Assembly: GCA_016200675.1 (NCBI GenBank)
Contig: JACQEH010000148.1
Span: 1 to 8,277, forward strand
Reading direction: 5' to 3'
Source: Chloroflexota bacterium
Lineage (GTDB): Bacteria; Chloroflexota; Limnocylindria; Limnocylindrales; CSP1-4
Length of the DNA stretch: 8,277 bases
The notes under the pieces are model-generated. The model saw nothing but the letters and a program-made list of their open reading frames with translations. It searched no databases and had not been told where the DNA came from. Shown here piece after piece: positions 1-6,299 of this stretch; the stretch's first letter is position 1, and the number at the start of each line of letters is the position of its first letter. A program made the translations under genes and the position numbers.

Positions 1-192
1 ACGAACGTCGAGTACTACGCGGCGGCCGTCCTCCAGGGCGTCGGCCTGACGCCCGACCTCTTCCCCGCGACGTTCGCCCTCGCCCGCCACGCCGGCTGGA
101 CCGCCCACGTCCTGGAGCAGGCCGCCAACAACCGGCTCATCCGGCCGGACGCCATCTACACCGGGCCGACGGAGCGCGACCTCCCGGCCTGA
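1..192 (+). CDS. Citrate synthase (or 2-methylcitrate synthase), C-terminal 63 residues only
   Basis: This is the end of a citrate synthase-family enzyme, which condenses acetyl-CoA (or propionyl-CoA) with oxaloacetate at the entry of the TCA or methylcitrate cycle in the cytoplasm. The reading frame is open from the first base and ends at TGA 190-192. Family landmarks of the last small-domain helices are visible: TNVEYY at the start, LTPDLFPATFALAR, GWTAHVLEQ, NNRLIRP and a final IYTGP. In E. coli GltA the block equivalent to NVEYY is NVDFYSG, whose Asp is the third catalytic residue; here the position is Glu (bases 10-12). The two catalytic histidines lie upstream of the window. Its stop is 12 bases from the stop of the convergent MFS gene. 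The family call is secure; citrate versus methylcitrate specificity cannot be decided from this fragment. Confidence 0.93.
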   Translation, partial: TNVEYYAAAVLQGVGLTPDLFPATFALARHAGWTAHVLEQAANNRLIRPDAIYTGPTERDLPA

Positions 193-204
193 CGGTCTCG
201 CGGG

Positions 205-1473
205 TCAGCGGACCTCGATCTCGGCCAGCCCTTCGATCTCGGCGGTGCGCGCCGACGTCGCACGCGCCCGCGCGTGCCGGCGGATGACCGCGATCGCTCC
301 GGCCAGGAGCGCCGCGGCACCCACGAAGAACGGCGCCGGCAGGCCGGCCCTGACCACGACGCTGCCGATCAGCGGCCCGACGATGCCCGCCGCGTACAGG
401 GGCAGGTAGACGAGGTTGAGGGTCTGGGACCGCCGCTCCGGGGCGACCTCGGTGGAGAGGAGCCCGAAGATCATCGCGCTGACCGTGGCCGAGGCGGCGG
501 CGAAGAGCACGGCGACGATCGCGAGGAACCCGATACCGGCGAGGTGCGGCGCCAGCGGCATGAGGACCAGGGCAGCCGCCCCGCCCAGCATCGCCCCGAT
601 CAGGACCGGCCGGAACCCGATCCGGTCGCCGAGCGCCCCGGCCAGGGGCGCGAGCAGCGCGCCGGCCAGGGCTGCCGTGCCGGCAACGAGGGCGATGGCG
701 CTGGCCAGGCCCGGCCCCCGATCGACGATCGTCTCCACCACCACCGGCACGTACGGTCGCGACATCTGGTTGGCCAGGAAGGCCATGCCGAAGATGAGGA
801 AGATCCCGCGCACGGCGCGGTCGGACAGGACACCCCGGACGGCGCCGAAGGCAAGGGCCACGATGCGGCCCTCGGGGACGACCTCCGGCCGGACCACGGG
901 CGCCCCCAGGATCACGAGGAGCGCGGTCCCGACCGACAGGCCGGCCGAGACCGCGAAGACGCCGCCGATCGACCATCCGAGGCCGTCGATGAGGATGCCG
1001 GCCAGGGTCGGGCCAACGGCGAAGCCGACCGGCCCGGACGCGCCGAAGATCGCGATCACCGTCCCGAGGCGGGCCCGCGGCGCGGCATCCCGGATGCTCG
1101 CCAGCATCACGCCCGTGTTGCCGAGCTGGAACCCGATGAGGAGGACGCTCACCGCGACCTGCCACGGCTCGCGGGCGAGGGCCATGCCGCTGAAGACGAC
1201 GGCCTCGACGAGGGCGCTCCGGGCGATCACGGCCTTGCGGCTGTACTTGTCCGCCCAGACGCCCCAGAGCGGCACGAGCGGCATCCCCAGGACGAAGAGG
1301 AGGGAGCTGAAGAGGCCGATGAACTGGAGGCGCTCCGAGTCGGGCACGCCCAGCCCGCTGAGCTGGGCCGGCAGGAGCGCGAAGACCTGGCTGACCCCGA
1401 GGCCTTCGACCATGGAGGTGACCCAGAAGACGGCCACGAGCGTCTTCCACCCACGGCGCCCGGTCGTCGACAT
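205..1473 (-). CDS. Major facilitator superfamily transporter, probable drug/solute exporter
   Basis: A 422-residue protein with about twelve hydrophobic segments, the usual size and topology of an MFS carrier in the inner membrane. Motif A lies in the loop after helix 2 (residues 71-80, GVWADKYSRK, with the D and the S-R-K). A second copy follows helix 8 (about 279-288, GALGDRIGFR), reflecting the internal duplication. Residues 147-161 (GPVGFAVGPTLAGIL) fit motif C of proton-coupled antiporters, so efflux by proton antiport is the likely role; the substrate cannot be inferred. The tail beyond about residue 400 is charged and cytoplasmic. The ATG at 1473-1471 gives a sensible N-terminus just before helix 1. 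No Shine-Dalgarno sequence precedes it; instead a TAGGCT hexamer sits six bases upstream, suggesting a leaderless mRNA. It is divergent from the DUF2231-Rieske gene and convergent with citrate synthase. Confidence 0.92.
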   Translation of the reverse strand: MSTTGRRGWKTLVAVFWVTSMVEGLGVSQVFALLPAQLSGLGVPDSERLQFIGLFSSLLFVLGMPLVPLWGVWADKYSRKAVIARSALVEAVVFSGMALAREPWQVAVSVLLIGFQLGNTGVMLASIRDAAPRARLGTVIAIFGASGPVGFAVGPTLAGILIDGLGWSIGGVFAVSAGLSVGTALLVILGAPVVRPEVVPEGRIVALAFGAVRGVLSDRAVRGIFLIFGMAFLANQMSRPYVPVVVETIVDRGPGLASAIALVAGTAALAGALLAPLAGALGDRIGFRPVLIGAMLGGAAALVLMPLAPHLAGIGFLAIVAVLFAAASATVSAMIFGLLSTEVAPERRSQTLNLVYLPLYAAGIVGPLIGSVVVRAGLPAPFFVGAAALLAGAIAVIRRHARARATSARTAEIEGLAEIEVR

Positions 1474-1479
1474 CAGGGC

Positions 1480-1485
1480 AGCCTA
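1480..1485 (-). promoter_or_regulatory. Candidate -10 hexamer for a leaderless MFS transcript
   Basis: On the minus strand the hexamer TAGGCT (TANNNT type) is followed by six bases and then the MFS ATG. This spacing would place the transcription start at or next to the A of the start codon. No ribosome-binding sequence is present in between. No convincing -35 box is seen at 17-base spacing. This is inference from spacing alone, in a 69-base divergent gap that must hold the promoters of both flanking genes. Confidence 0.35.
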
Positions 1486-1532
1486 GCCGATTCGAGGTGG
1501 GCCCTTGCAGTGACGCGCTACGCTCGCGGGCG

Positions 1533-1537
1533 GGAGG
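1533..1537 (+). promoter_or_regulatory. Shine-Dalgarno GGAGG of the DUF2231-Rieske gene
   Basis: GGAGG, within GGGAGGTG at 1532-1539, lies five bases before the ATG at 1543. It decides the start of the downstream gene, whose frame is otherwise open far upstream as a shadow of the MFS gene. A weak TACGCT at 1519-1524 could be a -10 box, but no matching -35 is visible. Confidence 0.7.
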
Positions 1538-1542
1538 TGTTC

Positions 1543-2415
1543 ATGGACCGCTTGTTCGGCAGGCTCATCGCCGCGCAGTCTCGCTGGGTGAGGCCCTTCG
1601 GCGAGTTCAACCACCGCTGGGTGCACGCCCTCTTCGGGCCGATCCCGACGATCCGGGACCTCCTCAACGGCCGCTGGCTGGGCCACCCGTTGCACGCCGT
1701 CCTGACCGATGCCCCGATCGGGATCCTCTTCCTGGTCATCCCCTTCGACCTCGCCGGGCAGGCGGAGGCGCCGGCGACGCGGGCGATCCTGGGCATCGGC
1801 ATCCTGACTATGCTCGCGGCCGCTGCGGCCGGTCTCGCCGACTACTCCGACACGGATGGGACGGCCCGCGAGCGGGCGACTCTGCACGGGACGCTCATGG
1901 TCGGGTCGCTGGTCCTGTACGTCGTCTCGTTCCTGCTCCGGCTCGGGAGCTCGCCGGCCAGCACCGCGGCGATCGCCTTCTCGGTGCTGGGCTTCCTCGT
2001 CATCGCAGCCGGGGCCTACGTCGGCGGGGACGTGGTCTACGTCCTCGGCAACATGGTCAGCCGGCATGCCTTCCGTGGCGCCGGGACGAAGTGGCTGGCC
2101 CTCGAGCCCGCGGAGACCGATGCCGATGGGAACATCCCGGAAGGGACGCTGGTCAAGGGCAGGCTCGGGAGCAACGCGCTGGTGCTCGTCCGCCAGGGTG
2201 AGACCGTGCTCGCCCTGCACGACCAGTGCGCGCACGCGAGCGGCCCGCTCTCCGACGGCACGCTCGAGGGCGACTGCGTGGTCTGTCCCTTCCATGCCTC
2301 GAGGTTCCGGCTCACCGACGGGCGGGTCCGGCGCGGGCCGTCGGTCTACGACCAGCCGGCCTACGAGGTCCGGCGCACCGAGGCTGGTGGCTGGGAGGCC
2401 CGCCGCCGCCCGTGA
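1543..2415 (+). CDS. DUF2231 membrane domain fused to C-terminal Rieske [2Fe-2S] domain
   Basis: A 290-residue protein. Residues about 47-165 form a DUF2231-type domain with four predicted membrane helices (about 52-70, 81-99, 115-133, 141-160). It carries GHPLHAVLTDAPIG at 47-60, where the HPLH histidines could be haem or metal ligands. Residues about 185-288 form a Rieske domain with the canonical C-x-H-x16-C-x2-H cluster ligands C229, H231, C248 and H251. The likely role is one-electron transfer at the membrane; the partner is unknown, and no oxygenase or cytochrome gene is adjacent. There is no twin-arginine signal, so a cytoplasmic Rieske domain is plausible. The start is fixed by the GGAGG at 1533. 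The stop overlaps the GTG of the kinase gene by four bases, so the two are probably one operon. Domain calls are firm; the physiological role is not known. Confidence 0.9.
   Translation: MDRLFGRLIAAQSRWVRPFGEFNHRWVHALFGPIPTIRDLLNGRWLGHPLHAVLTDAPIGILFLVIPFDLAGQAEAPATRAILGIGILTMLAAAAAGLADYSDTDGTARERATLHGTLMVGSLVLYVVSFLLRLGSSPASTAAIAFSVLGFLVIAAGAYVGGDVVYVLGNMVSRHAFRGAGTKWLALEPAETDADGNIPEGTLVKGRLGSNALVLVRQGETVLALHDQCAHASGPLSDGTLEGDCVVCPFHASRFRLTDGRVRRGPSVYDQPAYEVRRTEAGGWEARRRP
2394..2398 (+). promoter_or_regulatory. Possible Shine-Dalgarno GGAGG for the kinase gene
   Basis: GGAGG lies inside the end of the Rieske coding region, 13 bases before the GTG at 2412. The spacing is longer than usual, but with the GTGA stop/start overlap it supports translation by re-initiation from the upstream gene. 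Confidence 0.4.
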
Positions 2416-2942
2416 CCCGTGGCGGCATCCTGGAGGTCCCCCGGAACGCGGTCGTCCTCCTGGTCGGCGCGGCGGGCGCCGGGAAGTCGACCTTTGCCCG
2501 GCGCCACTTCCCGGCCGACGCCATCATCTCGTCGGATGCCCTCAGAGCGGCGATCACCGGTGACGTGACGGATCAGACGGCCAATGGGCGGGTCTTCGCA
2601 GCGGTCCACCGCGCCCTTGAGGACCGGCTCGCCACCGGGCGCCTCGCCGTCATCGACGCCACGAACCTGACGACGGCCGCCCGTCGGGGGATCCGCGAGC
2701 GGGCGGCGGCGGCGCGTGTCCCGGTCATCGCCATCGTCCTCGCTCCGGCGGCCGAGGTCGTCCATCGCCAGAACCGGTCGCGCCCGGACCGGCGCGTCCC
2801 GGATGCGGTCGTGGACCGGCATCTCGCCGCGCTCTCCCGCCTGCTCGAGCGCGACGGGCTCGTGGCTGAGGGTTACGCGCCGGTGCTGGTGCTCCGGAGC
2901 GCGGCCGAGATCGCCACGATCGAAGTGCGTCTCGCTGGCTAG
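2412..2942 (+). CDS. Stand-alone Pnkp-type polynucleotide kinase domain (P-loop, AAA_33)
   Basis: A 176-residue P-loop protein closely matching the N-terminal 5'-OH polynucleotide kinase domain of bacterial Pnkp as remembered from the Clostridium enzyme. The Walker A is GAAGAGKST at 19-27. IISSD at 38-42 carries the Asp in the place of the general base. DQTANG at 54-59 matches DQTVTG in Pnkp. IDATN at 81-85 is the family signature. A basic lid, RQNRSRPDRRVPD at 119-131, carries the arginines expected to bind ATP phosphates. The expected reaction is ATP-dependent phosphorylation of 5'-OH DNA or RNA ends. Full Pnkp proteins continue into a metallophosphatase and a ligase-like domain; neither is attached here. 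The GTG start overlaps the Rieske stop as GTGA, and no better start lies before the P-loop. A small-molecule kinase of the zeta-toxin or AAA_33 type is possible but less likely given the DATN and DQT motifs. Confidence 0.85.
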   Translation: MTRGGILEVPRNAVVLLVGAAGAGKSTFARRHFPADAIISSDALRAAITGDVTDQTANGRVFAAVHRALEDRLATGRLAVIDATNLTTAARRGIRERAAAARVPVIAIVLAPAAEVVHRQNRSRPDRRVPDAVVDRHLAALSRLLERDGLVAEGYAPVLVLRSAAEIATIEVRLAG

Positions 2943-3247
2943 GTCGATCGCGCGTCCCGAACCCGGCCGAAGGGCCGAACCCGGATCTCCACCCAGACCC
3001 CGTTGCGCATGTAGACGTCGTCCCGGAAGAGTTCCACGACCTCAGCCTCGGTCGCCGCCCGGACGATGGCGATCGTGGCCGAGACGTCGGTGAAGGCGCC
3101 GGCCTCGATGACGACGCCGGCTGCCTTGAGGGCCTGGAGCCGGGCGATGTGCTCGGCCCGGAAGGGGGTGCGGGTCTCGGCGCCGTCCGGCGCATACGTG
3201 GCCTCCACGTGCCAGGCGAGCTCGATCGGGGCAGCGGCGTCGGTCAT
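2939..3247 (-). CDS. YCII-family (YciI-like) small protein
   Basis: A 102-residue protein with the alpha+beta YCII pattern: a beta-strand start (WHVEATYAPD, 12-21), R30-x2-H33 on the first helix (TPFRAEHIARL), AGVVIEAGAF at 43-52, TIAIVRA strand, then DVYMRNGVWVEIRVRPF near the end. The His on this helix and the nearby acidic residues form the presumed active-site pocket of the family, but no general biochemical function is established. It is the last gene of the minus-strand operon. Its ATG overlaps the transporter stop as ATGA and is preceded by a clear GGAGGT. Its TAG stop uses the same CTAG palindrome that supplies the kinase stop on the other strand, so the two genes overlap by four bases tail to tail. 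Confidence 0.82.
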   Translation of the reverse strand: MTDAAAPIELAWHVEATYAPDGAETRTPFRAEHIARLQALKAAGVVIEAGAFTDVSATIAIVRAATEAEVVELFRDDVYMRNGVWVEIRVRPFGRVRDARST

Positions 3248-4113
3248 GTGGCGGTACCTCCGGCGATGAGGGCGATGGCCCCGAGCGCCAGGGCGACCCC
3301 CGCCGCATGCGAGCGGGTGATCCGCTCGCGGAGCAGGAGCGCCGCCAGGAGCACGGTCACGACGGGATACAGCGAGGACAGGACGGCCGCGATCGAGAGA
3401 TGCCCGGTCCGGGTGGCGGTGATGAAGGCGGCGTTGCCCACCAGGTCAACGACCCCGATGGCGAGGGCGAGCAGCCAGGCCGACCGAGGGAGCCGCCACG
3501 GCAGGCGGCGAACGAGGACGACGACGACGAAGATCGTGACGACGCCGCCGCGCAGGACCGCCAGCGGCGCGAAGACGTAGGCCAGCGAGATCCGGCTGAA
3601 GATGACGCTCAGCAGGCCGAGGGAGACGCCCGCGACCAGGGCGTACGGCAGGCCGCTCGGGCGGCCTTCCGCATGATCGGGCGATGCTGACACGATCACG
3701 ACGGCCACGATCGCGATCCCGAAGCCGAACAGCACGAAGCCGGACGGCAGGCCCTGCAGGACGATCCCGATCAGGGCCGGCGTCGCGGCGGTCAGGACCG
3801 CGGCGACCGGTGCCACGACGCCCATCCGGCCGACCGCCAGGCCGAGGTACAGGCAGCCGACGCCGACCGAGGCGAGGAGCGCGCCGCCGAGCGCGAGGTA
3901 GAGGTCCTGGCCGTGGATGACGGGCTCTGCCCGCAGCCCGGTGATCGCGACGGCGATGACGAAGCCGATCGCCTGGGTCACGAGGAGGACACCGAGGATC
4001 GGCGCCCGCCGCCCGAGCAGCCCGCCGCCGAAGTCCGACATGCCCCACATGCCCGCCGAGGCGAGGGAGAGGACCACGGCGAGCAGGGCCGGTGACAGGG
4101 CGGGAACGGGCAT
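3244..4113 (-). CDS. EamA/DMT-superfamily transporter
   Basis: A 289-residue integral membrane protein with about ten hydrophobic helices arranged as two EamA repeats (about 10-142 and 155-286), the normal length for a drug/metabolite transporter. Family hallmarks are MWGMSDFGG in the first helix (22-30), which replaces the more common WG-x-x-F, and SSLYPVVTVLLAALLLRER (246-264) in the penultimate region of the second repeat. It probably exports a metabolite or amino acid across the inner membrane; the substrate is not inferable. The ATG at 4113 is 14 bases after the stop of the YhaN-like gene. No Shine-Dalgarno sequence is seen in that gap, and the open frame upstream is a shadow of the ATPase gene. 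Its TGA overlaps the YCII start as ATGA. Start confidence is moderate; the family call is strong. Confidence 0.88.
   Translation of the reverse strand: MPVPALSPALLAVVLSLASAGMWGMSDFGGGLLGRRAPILGVLLVTQAIGFVIAVAITGLRAEPVIHGQDLYLALGGALLASVGVGCLYLGLAVGRMGVVAPVAAVLTAATPALIGIVLQGLPSGFVLFGFGIAIVAVVIVSASPDHAEGRPSGLPYALVAGVSLGLLSVIFSRISLAYVFAPLAVLRGGVVTIFVVVVLVRRLPWRLPRSAWLLALAIGVVDLVGNAAFITATRTGHLSIAAVLSSLYPVVTVLLAALLLRERITRSHAAGVALALGAIALIAGGTAT
3256..3261 (-). promoter_or_regulatory. Shine-Dalgarno GGAGGT of the YCII gene
   Basis: Minus-strand GGAGGT lies eight bases upstream of the ATG at 3247-3245, inside the transporter coding region. It confirms the start and shows that the YCII gene has its own ribosome entry in addition to ATGA coupling. 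Confidence 0.75.
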
Positions 4114-4127
4114 GGCGGCGAGGCCGG

Positions 4128-6299
4128 TCAGGCGGCCGGTGGAGCGCCTGGGTCCGCGGCCGTCGGTCCGTCGAGCACGCGCACGAGATCGGCTGCCGCG
4201 TCGTAGCGGTCCGACGTCGTGAGGTAGATGACCTGGAAGTCGGCGCTGATCCGCTTCAGAAGCTCGAGCGCCCGCGCGGCACGGGCATCGTCCAGGGTCA
4301 CGAACGGGTCGTCGAGGACGAGGGGCGGCCGGCGGTCCCCGGTGACGAGCCGGACGAGCCCGATGCGGGCCGTGAGGTAGATCAGGTCCAACGTGCCCTG
4401 GCTCAGGCTCTCGACGCTCGCCCAGTCGTTGCGCTCGGGCGCGAAGACCTCGATGGCGAGGTTCGTGTCGTCGACGCGGACGCGTCGATAGCGGCCGGCG
4501 GTGACCCGCTCGATGTCGCCGACCATGTGCTTCTCGAGGTAGCGGGTCGCCCGCTGCATCGTCGCCCGCTCGGCGGTGTCGATGGCCTTGAGCGTCCGGT
4601 CGTAGACGCGGGCGCGGCGCTGGAGGGCGGCGAGCTGCTCCCGCCACGTCGCCAGGCGCTCGGCCTGGGCCGCGACCTGCTCGGCATCGACGTTGTTGGC
4701 CTCGACCCGGGCCCGGGCGTTCGCCTCGTCGTCCCGCGCCCGCTCGAGGGCCCGTTCGGCGTCCTTGACCTCGACCTCGAGGCGCTCGCGGGCCCGGGGC
4801 TCCTTGGCGATGGGCCCGAGGTGCTCGAGGGCGCGGGTCTTCTGCTCGATGTCGAGGGCCGCCGCGTCCCGCATCTCCGGCAATACGGCCACGGGCTCGC
4901 GACCGACGAGGCCCTCGAGCTGGGCCGAGAGCCGCTCGATCGAGGCGACGTGTGCTTCCTCGGCGGCCAGGAGGGCCTCGACCGCGGCCATGTCCGGCAG
5001 CTCGAGCCCGGAGAGCTGGTTCGCCAGGTCGAGGTCCTTCTCCTGGAGCTCCTGCTCCAGCTGCGAGCGCCCGCGCAGGCGGCGATCGATCTCGTCGTCA
5101 CGGAGCTGGCGCTCGCGACCGAGGTCGGTGGCGGAGAGGCGCAGGCGCCGGCCGATGGGCGCGAGGACGAGGCCGACGACCACGCTGGCGAGCGGCACCA
5201 GCATCCCGCCGGGCAGGGTCAGGACGGCCGTGGCAGAAGCCCCGGCAAGGAGGATGCCCGCGGCGATGAGCGCAAGTGCCAGGAACGCCGTCGGACGCCA
5301 GTCTCGAGGCTCGGGGGCCTTGACATCGAAGTGGACCTCAACGTCGCCGGACAGGATCGCCTTCAGCTCGCGGATGCGGCCGTCGAGGACGCGCAGCCGG
5401 GCGACGGTCGTCCGAAGCACAGGCAGGGGATCCTTCGCGGGGTGCGAGTCCTGGAGGGTCGCGATCTCCTCCGAGACGGAGACTGCCGTTCGGTATCGCT
5501 CGAAGCGCTCCTGGGCCACCGTTCGATCGGCGATCAGGCGCTCGGCCTGGAGCGCCTTCTCGAGGAGCGAGCGGCGCTCGGTGAGGGCGGCGTCGGCGTC
5601 GGTCCGCCGCTCGCGGGCCTGGACGAGCCGGTCCCGTTCCTGCTCGAGCTGGGCCAGGGCCGCCTCGCCCTGCTCGACACCGGCCGCGGCCTGGGTCACG
5701 GCGGCCTCGGCCACCTTCAGCCGGCCCGGGTTCTTGTCGCCCTTGGTGTTGAGCTCGTAGAGCGCCTTGTCCAGCTTGCGGCGGGCGGCGCTCGTCCCTC
5801 GATCGGCGCCCGAGATCGATGCCTGGAGGCGGTCCCGGAGCGCCCCCTCGTCCCGGGCGAGGTCGTCCATCTCGTGGTGGCGGACCGAGGCCGTGGATCG
5901 GAAGAAGGCCTCGGTGGGGATGCCCGTCAGCTCGGCCAGGATCTGGTCCGCCTGGGCCGGATCGGTGACGACCTGGCCCTCGTACTCCAGGCGGACAGTT
6001 CCCTTCGAACCACGAAAGGCCTTCTCGACGGAACCGGGACGGACGCCGTCGTCCTCGTCCTGCTCGAACTCGAGGCGGACGACCGGCCGCACGTCGTCGC
6101 CGGTCCCCCAGGGCCGGAGGCCATCCATCTCGGTGCTGGCCGAGGTGACGCGCCGGGTCAGGGCCAGCTCGAGGGCCCGCTGGAGCGTGGTCTTGCCGGA
6201 TTCGTTCGGTCCGCGGACCACGGTCAGGCCGCGGGCGAGCTCGAGGTCGAGGTCCCTGTGGCGGCGCAGGTTCTCGATGCGGAGGCGGGTGATCCTCAC
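4128..6299 (-). CDS. SbcC/Rad50-like ATPase of YhaN type with two central membrane segments
   Basis: A 723-residue SMC-like ATPase expected to act with the metallophosphoesterase encoded just upstream in processing DNA ends. The N-terminal ATPase half has MRITRLRIENLRRHRD and Walker A GPNESGKT at 30-37. Coiled coil runs about 190-330 and 395-590. Between the arms lie two hydrophobic segments, about 337-360 and 364-383, instead of a zinc hook; the protein contains no cysteine at all. The C-terminal half has the ABC signature SLSQGT at 631-636, Walker B LVLDD at 660-664 and a D-loop near TLDD (668-671). The usual H-loop histidine is not evident in YLTTSDRYD (692-700). It is shorter than SbcC (over 1000 residues), and the membrane hairpin recalls Bacillus YhaN. 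The GTG start overlaps the nuclease stop as GTGA. The last 15 residues are a flexible proline/alanine-rich tail. Confidence 0.88.
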   Translation of the reverse strand: MRITRLRIENLRRHRDLDLELARGLTVVRGPNESGKTTLQRALELALTRRVTSASTEMDGLRPWGTGDDVRPVVRLEFEQDEDDGVRPGSVEKAFRGSKGTVRLEYEGQVVTDPAQADQILAELTGIPTEAFFRSTASVRHHEMDDLARDEGALRDRLQASISGADRGTSAARRKLDKALYELNTKGDKNPGRLKVAEAAVTQAAAGVEQGEAALAQLEQERDRLVQARERRTDADAALTERRSLLEKALQAERLIADRTVAQERFERYRTAVSVSEEIATLQDSHPAKDPLPVLRTTVARLRVLDGRIRELKAILSGDVEVHFDVKAPEPRDWRPTAFLALALIAAGILLAGASATAVLTLPGGMLVPLASVVVGLVLAPIGRRLRLSATDLGRERQLRDDEIDRRLRGRSQLEQELQEKDLDLANQLSGLELPDMAAVEALLAAEEAHVASIERLSAQLEGLVGREPVAVLPEMRDAAALDIEQKTRALEHLGPIAKEPRARERLEVEVKDAERALERARDDEANARARVEANNVDAEQVAAQAERLATWREQLAALQRRARVYDRTLKAIDTAERATMQRATRYLEKHMVGDIERVTAGRYRRVRVDDTNLAIEVFAPERNDWASVESLSQGTLDLIYLTARIGLVRLVTGDRRPPLVLDDPFVTLDDARAARALELLKRISADFQVIYLTTSDRYDAAADLVRVLDGPTAADPGAPPAA

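Noticed and set aside
189..208. CTGAC/GTCAG inverted repeat between two convergent stops as a terminator
   Set aside because: The stem is only five pairs with a ten-base loop and no T-run. The symmetry arises from the two TGA stops being followed or preceded by similar bases.
274..1542. Long N-terminal extension of the DUF2231-Rieske frame
   Set aside because: The extension is antisense to the MFS gene and low-complexity charged sequence. The GGAGG-preceded ATG at 1543 gives the normal family N-terminus.
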